DNA of 46,122 bases, from assembly GCF_000696095.1 (NCBI RefSeq), contig NZ_BAYX01000019.1, forward strand, positions 1 to 46,122. Reading direction: 5' to 3'. The position numbers and the translations under genes were made by a program. The DNA comes from Rhizobium rhizogenes NBRC 13257. Lineage in GTDB: Bacteria > Pseudomonadota > Alphaproteobacteria > Rhizobiales > Rhizobiaceae. Shown piece by piece: positions 16,774 through 25,916 of this stretch. The notes beneath the pieces were generated by a model. It saw only the letters and a list, made by a program, of their open reading frames with translations, made no database searches and was not told the origin of the DNA. Numbering within the stretch: position 1 is the stretch's first letter; every line of letters begins with the position of its first letter.

Positions 16774-17898
16774 TTATACTATTCCCCACGCTCGAAACCT
16801 CCCCCTCCCGGTCATCTCCCGCAGGCCCAGCTCCAAGACGATCCGCCGCGCCGCCTGTGGCGTGACGTCCAGCGTCTTCGCCACCATCCCGGCCGACACC
16901 AGCGGCTTTGCCATCACCAGCTCGGCCAGCTCCGGCAATTTCGAGGAGGTTCGCCGTCCTTCAAGTTTTCGGTCCATCGACGTCTTTGCCAGCGTCAGCC
17001 GGTCATGCTCTCTCATGCCGATCTCGGCGGCCGCCAAAAATCCGTGGGCGATGGCCAGCAGCCGGGTCTCGCGATCGCGATGCCGGCGCCGATCGACGGG
17101 AATGGTTTTGAGGCCAAGATTGATCGCTGCGAGATGGGCGCCTGACGTGATGCCGGCCTGGCGCGGGATCGAGGCGGCCAACAGCCGGCCGAGCCAGGGC
17201 GCATGCTGCAGGACGGAAAGGTCGTTCCAGGCATCGACGGCCTGCAGCACCGCCGGCAGATGTTCGGCCTGCCGCAGCACGCCGCGCCATTCCTCCAGCC
17301 GCTCGTCCTCGTTCCAGTCGAGATCATAGACCAGCGGATCGGCCGGAGCCCGGCCGGGCTTCCTTGCTTGCGCGATGGCGGCGTCGGAGCGGGCCAGCAC
17401 TGCATCGATGGCGGCATAGTCGATGCCGGGTAGATTCTCCCCCGTCATCACCATCATCCCCATCCCCTTCCGGAGATCGATAACGACCGCGGGCCGAATG
17501 ACGCCGGCCGGCTCCACCGCCTCAGCGCTGACCGGATGGATGTCCGACGTCTGTCGTAAAGTTCGGGTACCCTCTGTCGATAGTGCCCAATCCGGCGATT
17601 GCGCGACGATCCGTCGACGGGTGCGCAGGACGTCGCGGGCGATGGTCAGCTCATGGGTTGGCGTGCGAATATCCCGCGTGGCGTCGTGGAGGACAAGGTC
17701 TTCGAGATGGACGAGTTCGCCGTCGATCCACAACGAGGCGCAAGCGTCGGTGAATTGGGTTCGCTCGATCCAGCCTTCGCCGACCGGCGAGCGGGCGATG
17801 CGCTCGTCGAGACGGGTAAGCGCGGAACCGGCGTCGAAAGCCGGCCGCATCAGAGTTGTCATGCTGATTTTCGCGAGATCGTAAGCCATTGAAATCAT
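16774..17898 (-). CDS. DUF1612 protein with C-terminal helix-turn-helix (RHE_PE00001 family)
   Basis: This 374-residue protein carries ACASLWIDGELVHLEDLVLH near the N-terminus, DLDWNEDERLEEWR in the middle and a C-terminal winged helix (LVSAGMVAKTLDVTPQAARR), all typical of the DUF1612 proteins common on Rhizobium plasmids. A DNA-binding regulatory role is likely; the target is unknown. Its N-terminus resembles the substrate-binding part of Fic-related proteins. Start is either of two close ATGs (17898 or 17889). A perfect inverted repeat with ATCGAT cores lies 76-100 bp upstream. The last residues (RFRAWGIV) reappear in degraded form next to the large recombinase at about 22380. Confidence 0.78.
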   Translation of the reverse strand: MISMAYDLAKISMTTLMRPAFDAGSALTRLDERIARSPVGEGWIERTQFTDACASLWIDGELVHLEDLVLHDATRDIRTPTHELTIARDVLRTRRRIVAQSPDWALSTEGTRTLRQTSDIHPVSAEAVEPAGVIRPAVVIDLRKGMGMMVMTGENLPGIDYAAIDAVLARSDAAIAQARKPGRAPADPLVYDLDWNEDERLEEWRGVLRQAEHLPAVLQAVDAWNDLSVLQHAPWLGRLLAASIPRQAGITSGAHLAAINLGLKTIPVDRRRHRDRETRLLAIAHGFLAAAEIGMREHDRLTLAKTSMDRKLEGRRTSSKLPELAELVMAKPLVSAGMVAKTLDVTPQAARRIVLELGLREMTGRGRFRAWGIV

Positions 17899-17973
17899 GG
17901 TAAACGATTTTCTAAAGGAACTCTATAATAATACAGTTCCTCACATGGTATTGGCAGCGGTTGCAATATCTAC

Positions 17974-17998
17974 CATCGATAACCATCGCTTATCGATG
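17974..17998. promoter_or_regulatory. Perfect 9-bp inverted repeat with 7-bp spacer
   Basis: CATCGATAA and TTATCGATG face each other across a 7-bp centre, upstream of the DUF1612 gene. The layout fits either a regulator operator or a tyrosine-recombinase core site. A related repeat lies at 28903-28929. Confidence 0.5.
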
Positions 17999-18099
17999 TA
18001 TTATGCCTCGGCAGGTTATATCTATATCCGTGTAATACTTAATACGTAGTCATCGCGGGTTTCTGTTCCGGTGGATAAATCTTTCCAAGACTATCTCCA

Positions 18100-19347
18100 T
18101 CAAATGGCAAGCGCTCGCTTAAGATCGTCATGCTCGAAGGCGCTGGCCATACGATTGATCTCGCTGCCCCGCGCTCCAATTGCCTTTGCAGCATTACGCC
18201 AGGTTGCGGTGACGGTCGCGACCTCCTTGATAATGGCGCGCGCCTGGGCGAGCGTGAGCGCAAAATATTCCGATGCAGCTTCCAGAAGATCGAGGGAGCA
18301 GGTGCCCTCATCGAGATCTATATTGGTGGTCAATACCCGGGCCTTGAGATCGATCGGGACTGGATTAAGATCGTAGGCCGGCGACAAGGACCACCCCGCC
18401 TTGCCCGACCACAGGAATCCGTGATTGCGCAGGTGATCGTCGACATTGGAGATCAGCACGTTGAAGACCACGCGCCGGTAGAGAGCGTGCGCATCCGTCT
18501 TCCCCTGCGCGCCGTGCTCAGCGAGAGCATCGACAATCTCCGGATAGCTGCCGCGCTCGCCATCCCTGGCGCCCATCATCGCCATCGCTGACAGAAATGG
18601 AATGCGGACGGCGCCGTTGCGGTCGAAGCGACGAGACAACATGACGGCTTTGCCGGCCACTTCGATGAGTTGGTGTTGTGGGGTCGCGATACCGGCTTGG
18701 TCGGCGAGTCTAAGTGCGATCTCCTCCCAGGTCTCCATGCTGTATTCGTCGGTCTCTTTCGGAAACTTGGCAATGGAAAGATGGCCGTATTGATCAATGA
18801 CAGATGCCTTCGGCCTGGCGCCGCCCAGCGATGAGCCTGGAGCAAAAATGAGTTGGAGGTCTTCGTCTGTTTCCTCGTCACGCAGAATGCGTTCGGTTAT
18901 CTGCAAGAGCCGACCGAGTTCGATGACGGCTGGAACACCAGTCTGGATTGGAGCCTGGAAGACATCCTCCCCAACCCACCGGAACCGAAGCGCGCCTAGC
19001 CGGGTCTCGTCGGCGACACCCAGCAAGTAGTCGCTTTCGGTCAGCGTGCGAACGGCTCGGGCGTCACGCTCCGCGCTCCGACGTTCGGCACGTTGCATCA
19101 GACGCCGGCCCCAGGTATCCGGAGCCGAGTCGCCGATCGACCCGAACATTGCCGACCCTGCCGGCGGAGCGAAGGCCCCGCGGGTCAATGCAAGAGCAGG
19201 TTCCAGCGAGAAACGATCAGGATCCTTCAGCCAGATATCGTCATACTCAAACAGTATGGTCTCTGAGCCTCGGATACGATTGCTTCTTGCCAAGCCAATC
19301 CGGCGCGTGCCTCCAGCAAGGTCGATATGAACTTCGAAATCAGCCAT
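18100..19347 (-). CDS. hipA: HipA-type serine/threonine kinase toxin
   Basis: The 415-residue protein has the HipA order of motifs: an N-terminal HipA_N region with GDSAPDTWGRRLM (72-84), the glycine-rich SLGGARPKA (173-181), the catalytic SNVDDHLRNHGF (300-311) with Asp303/304 and His305, and the metal-binding YDLNP (325-329). HipA kinases phosphorylate a translation factor (glutamyl-tRNA synthetase in E. coli) and induce dormancy. It lies directly downstream of, and overlaps by eight bases, the small helix-turn-helix gene that serves as antitoxin. Both catalytic motifs are intact. Confidence 0.92.
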   Translation of the reverse strand: MADFEVHIDLAGGTRRIGLARSNRIRGSETILFEYDDIWLKDPDRFSLEPALALTRGAFAPPAGSAMFGSIGDSAPDTWGRRLMQRAERRSAERDARAVRTLTESDYLLGVADETRLGALRFRWVGEDVFQAPIQTGVPAVIELGRLLQITERILRDEETDEDLQLIFAPGSSLGGARPKASVIDQYGHLSIAKFPKETDEYSMETWEEIALRLADQAGIATPQHQLIEVAGKAVMLSRRFDRNGAVRIPFLSAMAMMGARDGERGSYPEIVDALAEHGAQGKTDAHALYRRVVFNVLISNVDDHLRNHGFLWSGKAGWSLSPAYDLNPVPIDLKARVLTTNIDLDEGTCSLDLLEAASEYFALTLAQARAIIKEVATVTATWRNAAKAIGARGSEINRMASAFEHDDLKRALAI

Positions 19348-19675
19348 TCCGAGAGGATCCCGATGCCCGCTTCAGGTGCACGCGCTTCGGCAGATCAGCA
19401 CTGGCAAGCGCCTGGCCTACACTGTCGTTGCTGATGTCAGCAACCTGGCTCAGCCCGTCGAGCAGACCCAAAGCCTGAAGGACTCCCGCGTAGATACCGA
19501 TGCTGACATTCGTATCGCCAGCCTCGATCTTTTGCAGAGTCGAGCGAGAGGTAAAGGCTCGTTCCGCCACGACAGCCATCGGCAACTTACGGCGCCGGCG
19601 AGCATCATGGATGTCCGCGCCGAGCTTCCGCAAAGCGCGCCGCACGGCTGCCGGTGGTTGATGAGGAGTGGGCAT
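19340..19675 (-). CDS. hipB: HipB-type XRE antitoxin/repressor
   Basis: This 111-residue protein has an XRE helix-turn-helix (ADIHDARRRRKLPMAVVAER followed by SRSTLQKIEAG), the usual form of HipB antitoxins that bind HipA and repress their shared promoter. It starts at ATG 19675 and its end overlaps the start of hipA by eight bases, so the pair is co-translated. A short inverted repeat (CTACA...TGTAG) lies 15-37 bp upstream of the start and could be its operator. Confidence 0.85.
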   Translation of the reverse strand: MPTPHQPPAAVRRALRKLGADIHDARRRRKLPMAVVAERAFTSRSTLQKIEAGDTNVSIGIYAGVLQALGLLDGLSQVADISNDSVGQALASADLPKRVHLKRASGSSRNG

Positions 19676-19689
19676 TTGTTACCTTCACA

Positions 19690-19712
19690 CTACAAAATAA
19701 TAGTTTATGTAG
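19690..19712. promoter_or_regulatory. Possible HipB operator
   Basis: CTACA and TGTAG form an inverted repeat around an AT-rich 13-bp centre, just before the hipB start. Autoregulation through such sites is usual for hipBA. The rest of 19713-20009 holds no recognised gene. Confidence 0.4.
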
Positions 19713-20009
19713 CATGAAGCTCACAGAAACTCCAGCACGTTGCGGTGGACCAGTCTGCTTCATCAAGCCTCTGCATTCATCTGCGGCGGAGCCGGTGACC
19801 AAACAGGAGCTTTGCGTCGCTTTCCCACCCGTTGCGCTCCGATGATGGCGAGCCGCGACAAATGGCCAGTCCAGGAGCACTTCACTGGGATCGTCGCGAT
19901 AGTCCTCTGCTATTTGGCTATTCAAGCTACCCGATACATCTTTTGTTAAATGTCCGCTCCTATTTCCGCTCGCCCTCGGCATTGGTGTCGAGAGCTACGG
20001 AAAGCGAGC

Positions 20010-22367
20010 ATGCCAAAACAAGATACTTCATCACGCCATTTTCAACGAAAAATCTCGGAATTCTGCGAGGTGCGAATTGCGCCGATCGCATCAAAGCGGG
20101 TTGTCGAGAACGTCAGGCCCTACCTCATCAGCCTGATCATCTATCGCAAGCCGCCGCCGCTATTAAACAGTCGCATCGACTGGACGACGATTGGCGAAGC
20201 CTGCGGCATAGAAGACGAGATGACGGCCGAGTTGCGGAGGCAGCTCCGACCTGGCCTCGATGCTATTATCCGGTGGCTTGGCGCGCCTGCCGCGGCCGAA
20301 GACGGACGACCTTCAAAGCGGGATGCCGGAACAGATCAGCCTACCAAGCGTGCATCATCAACGACAAGACCGACCCACCGCAAGCCCCGACTGATGGCCA
20401 GCGACGATGCTCCGACACATGCCGCTTCAGCACCGCCAGGGCCGCAACCGAATTCGATCCAAGAGTTTCCCGAACCGCTTTTCGAAGCCGCAGAGGATCC
20501 CGTCAGCTTCCAGGACGCCCTGATTTATCACATGCGCCGGTTTGGCGACAGCTATCGGCAACTCTACCGCGCGATCATCCGTCTCGGCGAGAGCCTCGAC
20601 GACAAGACTCTGTTGTCCTGGGTCCAGGGTGAACGCATACCAAGATCGATCGCCAGTTTCGAGATCCTCTCACGCATCGAACGCCGCTACCGCCTGCCGG
20701 CGGGCTATCTCAAAGACAAACTTCCGCATCAACCCCGCTCGCTCCACTGGCACGACATGGGCGATATCAGTCCCGCTGAACGGCGAAGGATCGCGCCGCA
20801 CTTGCCGGACGATTTCAGCAGCCTCCCATTCTCCAAACGTGAAGAAATCTTGGACTGGGTGCGGCGAACCATCATCTCGGGCACCACCGATTATCGTCGC
20901 TACCAGGCCGCAGCCAGCAAGCAGCGTTATGCCATTCGCTTCCCTGGCGTCACGTATGGCGGAGGCTCTTTATCACCTCGGTTACTTACGCAGGCAGCTG
21001 GCGCCAACCACGATACTGCGGAAGATCTCGAAGACCCTGACCTGCTATCCGGCGTGGTCGACGCGCCGCCACGGCTGGCAATGGAAATGGCAGACCTCGT
21101 CCGCTTCAAGACTTCGACGCTAACGGCGATCGGCTTTCAGCGAAACGGCGTATGGGGCGAGGAAACCGCATCGCAAAAGATTGAACATCTCGGGCTGATG
21201 TTCGGTGCGCTCGCCGCTTCCCCCGCAGGCGTGGTGAAGGGTCGCGGCGTTCCGCTCAGCCAACTGACCTTTGGCCTGCTGATCTTCCCTGGCGTCTGGG
21301 ACTGGTATCTGCAATGGCGCGAGCAACGCCGCGGATTCTATACCAAGTGGGAAGAGGATATGCTGATGGTGGCGCAAGCTCTCACCCGCTCGGAGGTGGG
21401 GTGGATTCGGCAGCATCCCGAGCTCCTGAAGAACGTCAGTCCGATCGAGGGTCTGATCGCGCCAGAGGAAATTGAATTCGCTTCGCGCGATTGGCACGGC
21501 GCCTGTGATGCCTTTCATCGGCATGCCGCCAATCGGTCCAAGGAAGTCCAGAGGGTAATGCGGGTGCATCGCGATCCGTTCGAGCCGATCATGGTGATCC
21601 TCGAAGCGGACAGCCCGCTCGCAGAATATCGCAAGATCACCGATGAGATCCTGAAGCGCATGCCAGACGAAGACCGCTATCCGCGACCGGCCGCTGAAGC
21701 CGTCCGTTCCTTCCTGATGCTTCGGCTCGGACTCCATCTTGGACTACGCCAAAAGAACCTCCGCCAGCTCCGCCTTTGCCCACGCGGTCATTTTCCGACA
21801 TCGGAGCGCAGGCTCGAGGACATGAAATGTGGCGAGTTGCGCTGGAGCGAGCGCGAACATGGTTGGGAAGTGCTCATCCCATCAGTCGCCTTCAAGAATT
21901 CCGGCTCGTCCTTCTTCGGACAAAAGCCGTTCCGGCTGATCCTTCCCGATCTGCTCGATCTCTATAAATACCTGGAGTCCTATATCGATCGGCATCGCGG
22001 TGTGTTGCTCGGCAATGCTAAGGATCCCGGCACACTGTTCGTGAAAACGGTGAAGACGACCAGCATCGACGCGGCCTACGACTCCACCAAATTCTACGAA
22101 GCCTGGAGGACCGTCATCCAGCGATATGGGATCTATAATCCCTACACCGGCCGCGGCGCGATCAAGGGCTTGCTGCCGCATGGGCCGCACAATGTCCGAG
22201 ATATTCTGGCGACCCATATCCTCAAGCAGACCGGATCTTATGAACAGGCAAGCTACACTATCCAGGATACTCCGGATGTTGTGCAGCAGCACTACGGCCG
22301 CTTCCTGCCGCAGGACAAGGCGGCATTGGCCGCGAAGATTCTGAACCAGGTCTGGGAAGCGGCGTAA
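20010..22367 (+). CDS. Large tyrosine recombinase/integrase-like protein
   Basis: The frame is open from ATG 19950 (805 residues), but ATG 20010 has a better binding site (GGAAAG about ten bases upstream). The N-terminal half, with a low-complexity hinge near residues 112-170, is not recognised. The C-terminus has the tyrosine-recombinase pattern: LGLHLGLRQKNLRQL (593-607, Arg600), PHNVRDILATHIL (746-758, HxxR) and DVVQQHYGRF (776-785) with Tyr782 as nucleophile. The key residues are present, so it may be active. It belongs to a group of large integrase-like proteins of rhizobial elements. It borders the defence-type block and may belong to the element that carried it. Confidence 0.75.
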   Translation: MPKQDTSSRHFQRKISEFCEVRIAPIASKRVVENVRPYLISLIIYRKPPPLLNSRIDWTTIGEACGIEDEMTAELRRQLRPGLDAIIRWLGAPAAAEDGRPSKRDAGTDQPTKRASSTTRPTHRKPRLMASDDAPTHAASAPPGPQPNSIQEFPEPLFEAAEDPVSFQDALIYHMRRFGDSYRQLYRAIIRLGESLDDKTLLSWVQGERIPRSIASFEILSRIERRYRLPAGYLKDKLPHQPRSLHWHDMGDISPAERRRIAPHLPDDFSSLPFSKREEILDWVRRTIISGTTDYRRYQAAASKQRYAIRFPGVTYGGGSLSPRLLTQAAGANHDTAEDLEDPDLLSGVVDAPPRLAMEMADLVRFKTSTLTAIGFQRNGVWGEETASQKIEHLGLMFGALAASPAGVVKGRGVPLSQLTFGLLIFPGVWDWYLQWREQRRGFYTKWEEDMLMVAQALTRSEVGWIRQHPELLKNVSPIEGLIAPEEIEFASRDWHGACDAFHRHAANRSKEVQRVMRVHRDPFEPIMVILEADSPLAEYRKITDEILKRMPDEDRYPRPAAEAVRSFLMLRLGLHLGLRQKNLRQLRLCPRGHFPTSERRLEDMKCGELRWSEREHGWEVLIPSVAFKNSGSSFFGQKPFRLILPDLLDLYKYLESYIDRHRGVLLGNAKDPGTLFVKTVKTTSIDAAYDSTKFYEAWRTVIQRYGIYNPYTGRGAIKGLLPHGPHNVRDILATHILKQTGSYEQASYTIQDTPDVVQQHYGRFLPQDKAALAAKILNQVWEAA

Positions 22368-22610
22368 CTAAAACGGGGGGTTACAACACTCCCCACACTC
22401 GAAATCTCCGCAGCGCGAGCTCGCCAGCGATCCGAACAGCCGTCATGCATCGAAGCACTCATGTCGGAGGCCATCGCCATTTTCCATCGACATGTCGGTT
22501 GCCTAAGCCACCAATAGGCTCATCCCCACGGCAACGAAAGCCAGGACGGAGTTTGGCCTCAGTCGAATACCCGCGTCGTGGAGCGACTGTCCACGACGCG
22601 GGCGAAGACG

Positions 22611-22727
22611 TCAGCCGAAGAACAGAGATTTGATCAGCGCTGCGATCACGAGGACGACCACGACGAGCGCGAGAAGACCCGCGAGGCCCGTACCCCACAT
22701 CATGGTGCCGCCCATCATACCGTTCAT
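22611..22727 (-). CDS. 38-residue membrane peptide of the copper operon
   Basis: An ATG at 22727 follows a very good AAAGGAGG ribosome binding site and opens a 38-codon frame. The peptide begins MNGMMGGTMMWGTG, rich in Met, Gly and Trp, then has a single hydrophobic segment (LLALVVVVLVIAALI) and ends KSLFFG. It starts 19 bp downstream of the CusA stop codon on the same strand, so it is part of that operon. Small Met-rich single-span peptides at this place are typical of rhizobial copper efflux operons; a metal-related helper role is inferred. Confidence 0.82.
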   Translation of the reverse strand: MNGMMGGTMMWGTGLAGLLALVVVVLVIAALIKSLFFG

Positions 22728-22745
22728 CGTCGCATCCTCCTTTCA

Positions 22746-25700
22746 TTACTCGGCCGCCTGGAGGCCGTCTTCGCTATCTTCGACGGGCGCATCGGACAGC
22801 GATGCCGACGGCAGTTGCCACCCCTTGACCAACCCGTAGACCGCCGGGATGACGATCAGCGTCAGAAGCGTCGACGACACCATGCCGCCGATCATCGGCA
22901 CGGCGATGCGCTGCATGATCTCCGATCCCGTGCCGGTTCGCCACAGGATCGGCACGAGACCAGCCATAATGGCGACGACCGTCATCATCTTCGGCCGCAC
23001 GCGCTCGACCGCGCCAACCATGATTGCCTTGTTGAGATCAAGCCTGGTGAACGGACGCCCTTCCGCCGCGCATCTCTCTCGCTGTTCCTTCATCGCGTGG
23101 TCGAGATAGATCAGCATGATCACCCCTGTCTCCGCGGCGACACCGGCAAGCGCGATGAATCCGACGGTGACGGCAACCGAGGCGTTGAAGCCCAGCCACC
23201 ACATCAGCCAGATGCCGCCGACGAGCGCGAACGGCAGGGACAGCATGACGATCAGGGTTTCCGTCAGCCTCTTGAAGTTCAGGTAGAGCAGCAGGAAGAT
23301 CAGCGCCAGCGTCAAGGGGACGACGATCGCGAGCCGCGCCTCGGCCCGTTCGAGATATTCGAACTGGCCGCTCCAGGCGACGGAATAACCTGGCGGCATC
23401 TTCACGCTCTTCGCGACGGCCTGCTGCGCTTCGCTGACATAGCCGCCCAGGTCCCGGTTGGCGATGTCAACGTAGATGTAGACAGCGAGCTGGCCGTTCT
23501 CAGTGCGGATGGTCGTGGCCCCGCGGGTCAGCTTGACGTCCGCCACCTCGCCAAGCGGAACGGTGCCGCCTCCTGGAAGGGAAATCTGCACATCCCTGGC
23601 AATGGATTGCGGATCACTTCGCGACGATCGCGGATATCGGATGGCGACTCCGTAGCGTTCCCGACCTTCGACGGTCGAAGTGACGACCTCGGAGCCGAGC
23701 GCCATGCCGACCACGTCTTGGACGTCCTTGATCGTCAGCCCATAGCGCCCGAGTGCTGTTCGATCGGGAACGATGTCCAGATAATAGCCGCCGATCACCC
23801 GTTCCGCATAGGCGCTCGACGTTCCGGGAACCGTCTTCAGCACGCCCTCAATTTGGCGGGCAATCTTCTCCATCTCGCCGAGATCGGTGCCGTAGACCTT
23901 GACGCCGACGGGCGTTCTGATCCCGGTCGATAGCATGTCGATGCGGGCGCGGATCGGCATCGTCCAGGCGTTGGAGACGCCCGGAAACTGCAAGGCGGCG
24001 TCCATTTCCTGCTTCAGGCTGTCGGTCGTCACGCCAGGCCGCCACTCGGATTTGGGCTTCAACGTGATGATCGTTTCGAACATCTCCGTCGGCGCCGGGT
24101 CGGTGGCGGTCAGCGCGCGTCCTGCCTTGCCGAAGACGCTTTGGACTTCCGGGAAGGACTTGATGATCCGATCCTGCGTCTGCATCAATTCCGCCGCCTT
24201 GGTGACGGAGATGCCGGGCAGGGTCGTGGGCATGTACATCAGCGTGCCCTCATCGAGATTGGGCATGAACTCGCTGCCGATATGCTGGACCGGCCATACG
24301 GTCACCGCCAGGATCGCGATAGCGGCCAAGATCGTCAGTGATTTCGCCTTCAGGACGCCGGCGATGACCGGACGGTAGATCCAGATGAGAAATCTGTTCA
24401 ACGGGTTCTTGTGTTCCGGAACGATGTATCCCCGAACGAAGAGGATCATCAGGGCGGGCACCAGCGTCACCGACAGTAGCGCCGCCGCCGCCATCGAGAA
24501 AGTCTTGGTGAAGGCGAGCGGGCCGAACAGACGGCCCTCCTGGGATTCCAGCGTGAAAATCGGCAGGAACGACACGGTGATGATCAGCAGGCTGAAGAAG
24601 AGCGCTGGGCCGACCTCGGTTGCCGCTTCGACCAGGATGTCGATGCGCGGCTTGTCGGGCGGTGCCCGTTCCAGATGCTTGTGGGCGTTCTCGATCATAA
24701 CGATCGCTGCGTCGATCATTGCCCCGATGGCGATGGCGATACCGCCGAGGCTCATAATGTTCGCACCAATCCCGAGCAGCTTCATGGCTATGAAGGCAAT
24801 CAGTATGCCCACAGGAAGCATGATGATGGCAACGAGCGCGCTGCGGACGTGCAGAAGGAAGGCGATGGTCACCAGGGCGACGACGATGGATTCCTCGACC
24901 AGCGTGCCTTTCAGCGTTTCGATCGCCGCCTCGATCAGCGTCGAGCGGTCGTAGACGGGAACGATCTCGGTACCGGCAGGAAGACTGCTCTTGACCTGAT
25001 CCAGGCTCTTCTTGGCGTTGTCGATGACCGTCAGCGCGTTGGCACCGAACCGTTGCAGCACAATGCCGCTTGTGACCTCGCCGTCGCCGTTCAGTTCGGT
25101 GATACCGCGCCGTTCGTCCGGCACGAGCTCCACCCTGGCGACATCGCTCAGCTTGAGCGGCACGCCGTTCTGGCTTTTCAGGACGATGCTCTCGATGTCG
25201 GGGATGCCTTTCAGATAGCCGCGCCCGCGCACCATGAACTCGAACTCCGACAGTTCGACGGTACGGCCGCCGACGTCCGTGTTGCTGGCCCTCACCGCAT
25301 TGGTGACGTCGTTGAGCGTGACGCCCTGCGCCTTCAGCCGGGCCGGATCGACAACGATCGAATACTGCTTGACGAAGCCGCCGACGCTCGCGACTTCCGA
25401 CACGCCTTCGGACTTCGAGACGGCAAAGCGGACGACCCAGTCCTGCAGCGACCGCAATTCCGCGAGCGACAGTTGCTTGGCGACGACCGCATACTGATAG
25501 ACCCAGCCGACGCCCGTTGCATCGGGGCCGAGCGTCGGCGTGACGCCCTGCGGAAGACGGCTCTGCGCGGCGTTCAGGTATTCCAGCACGCGGCTCCGCG
25601 CCCAATAGGGATCGGTGCCATCGTCGAAGATGACGTAGACGAAGGAGACACCGAAGAAGGAGAAGCCGCGCACGACCTTCGACTTCGGCACAGTGAGCAT

Positions 25701-25916
25701 CGAGGTGGTTAGCGGATACGTCACCTGGTCCTCGACCACCTGCGGGGCTTGGCCGGGATATTCAGTATAAACGATGACCTGGATGTCGGAGAGATCGGGA
25801 ATGGCATCGAGCGGCAGGGACCGCAGCGCGTAGACACCACCGGCGACGGCAAGTGCCGCGCCGACGAAGATCAGCACCAAGTTATGGGCCGACCACGAGA
25901 TGAGGCGGGAGATCAT
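22746..25916 (-). CDS. cusA: Copper/silver RND efflux transporter (CusA/CzcA family)
   Basis: This 1056-residue inner-membrane pump uses the proton gradient to drive metal out through a tripartite complex. N-terminal LPLDAIPDLSDIQVIVYTEY, the transmembrane AIAIGAMIDAAIVMIENAH, the periplasmic MYMPTTLPGIS and IDMLSTGIRTPVGVKVYG (with Met positions equivalent to the Cu/Ag relay of CusA) and a full set of about 12 membrane spans are all present. The start ATG at 25916 overlaps the CusB stop by four bases. Cu(I)/Ag(I) specificity is favoured over Co/Zn/Cd by the Met pattern and by the Met-rich neighbours. The gene ends in an acidic tail. Confidence 0.93.
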   Translation of the reverse strand: MISRLISWSAHNLVLIFVGAALAVAGGVYALRSLPLDAIPDLSDIQVIVYTEYPGQAPQVVEDQVTYPLTTSMLTVPKSKVVRGFSFFGVSFVYVIFDDGTDPYWARSRVLEYLNAAQSRLPQGVTPTLGPDATGVGWVYQYAVVAKQLSLAELRSLQDWVVRFAVSKSEGVSEVASVGGFVKQYSIVVDPARLKAQGVTLNDVTNAVRASNTDVGGRTVELSEFEFMVRGRGYLKGIPDIESIVLKSQNGVPLKLSDVARVELVPDERRGITELNGDGEVTSGIVLQRFGANALTVIDNAKKSLDQVKSSLPAGTEIVPVYDRSTLIEAAIETLKGTLVEESIVVALVTIAFLLHVRSALVAIIMLPVGILIAFIAMKLLGIGANIMSLGGIAIAIGAMIDAAIVMIENAHKHLERAPPDKPRIDILVEAATEVGPALFFSLLIITVSFLPIFTLESQEGRLFGPLAFTKTFSMAAAALLSVTLVPALMILFVRGYIVPEHKNPLNRFLIWIYRPVIAGVLKAKSLTILAAIAILAVTVWPVQHIGSEFMPNLDEGTLMYMPTTLPGISVTKAAELMQTQDRIIKSFPEVQSVFGKAGRALTATDPAPTEMFETIITLKPKSEWRPGVTTDSLKQEMDAALQFPGVSNAWTMPIRARIDMLSTGIRTPVGVKVYGTDLGEMEKIARQIEGVLKTVPGTSSAYAERVIGGYYLDIVPDRTALGRYGLTIKDVQDVVGMALGSEVVTSTVEGRERYGVAIRYPRSSRSDPQSIARDVQISLPGGGTVPLGEVADVKLTRGATTIRTENGQLAVYIYVDIANRDLGGYVSEAQQAVAKSVKMPPGYSVAWSGQFEYLERAEARLAIVVPLTLALIFLLLYLNFKRLTETLIVMLSLPFALVGGIWLMWWLGFNASVAVTVGFIALAGVAAETGVIMLIYLDHAMKEQRERCAAEGRPFTRLDLNKAIMVGAVERVRPKMMTVVAIMAGLVPILWRTGTGSEIMQRIAVPMIGGMVSSTLLTLIVIPAVYGLVKGWQLPSASLSDAPVEDSEDGLQAAE

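Noticed and set aside
19605..19982. 125-codon minus-strand frame upstream of hipB.
   Set aside because: Overlaps hipB and its control region, has no ribosome binding site and no family resemblance.
22578..23933. Long plus-strand frame of 451 codons opposite cusA.
   Set aside because: Rich in His, Asp and Arg, antisense to a clear transporter gene; a shadow frame of GC-rich sequence.
24250..25605. Long minus-strand frame of 451 codons within cusA.
   Set aside because: Arg-rich low-quality translation in another frame of the same strand as cusA.
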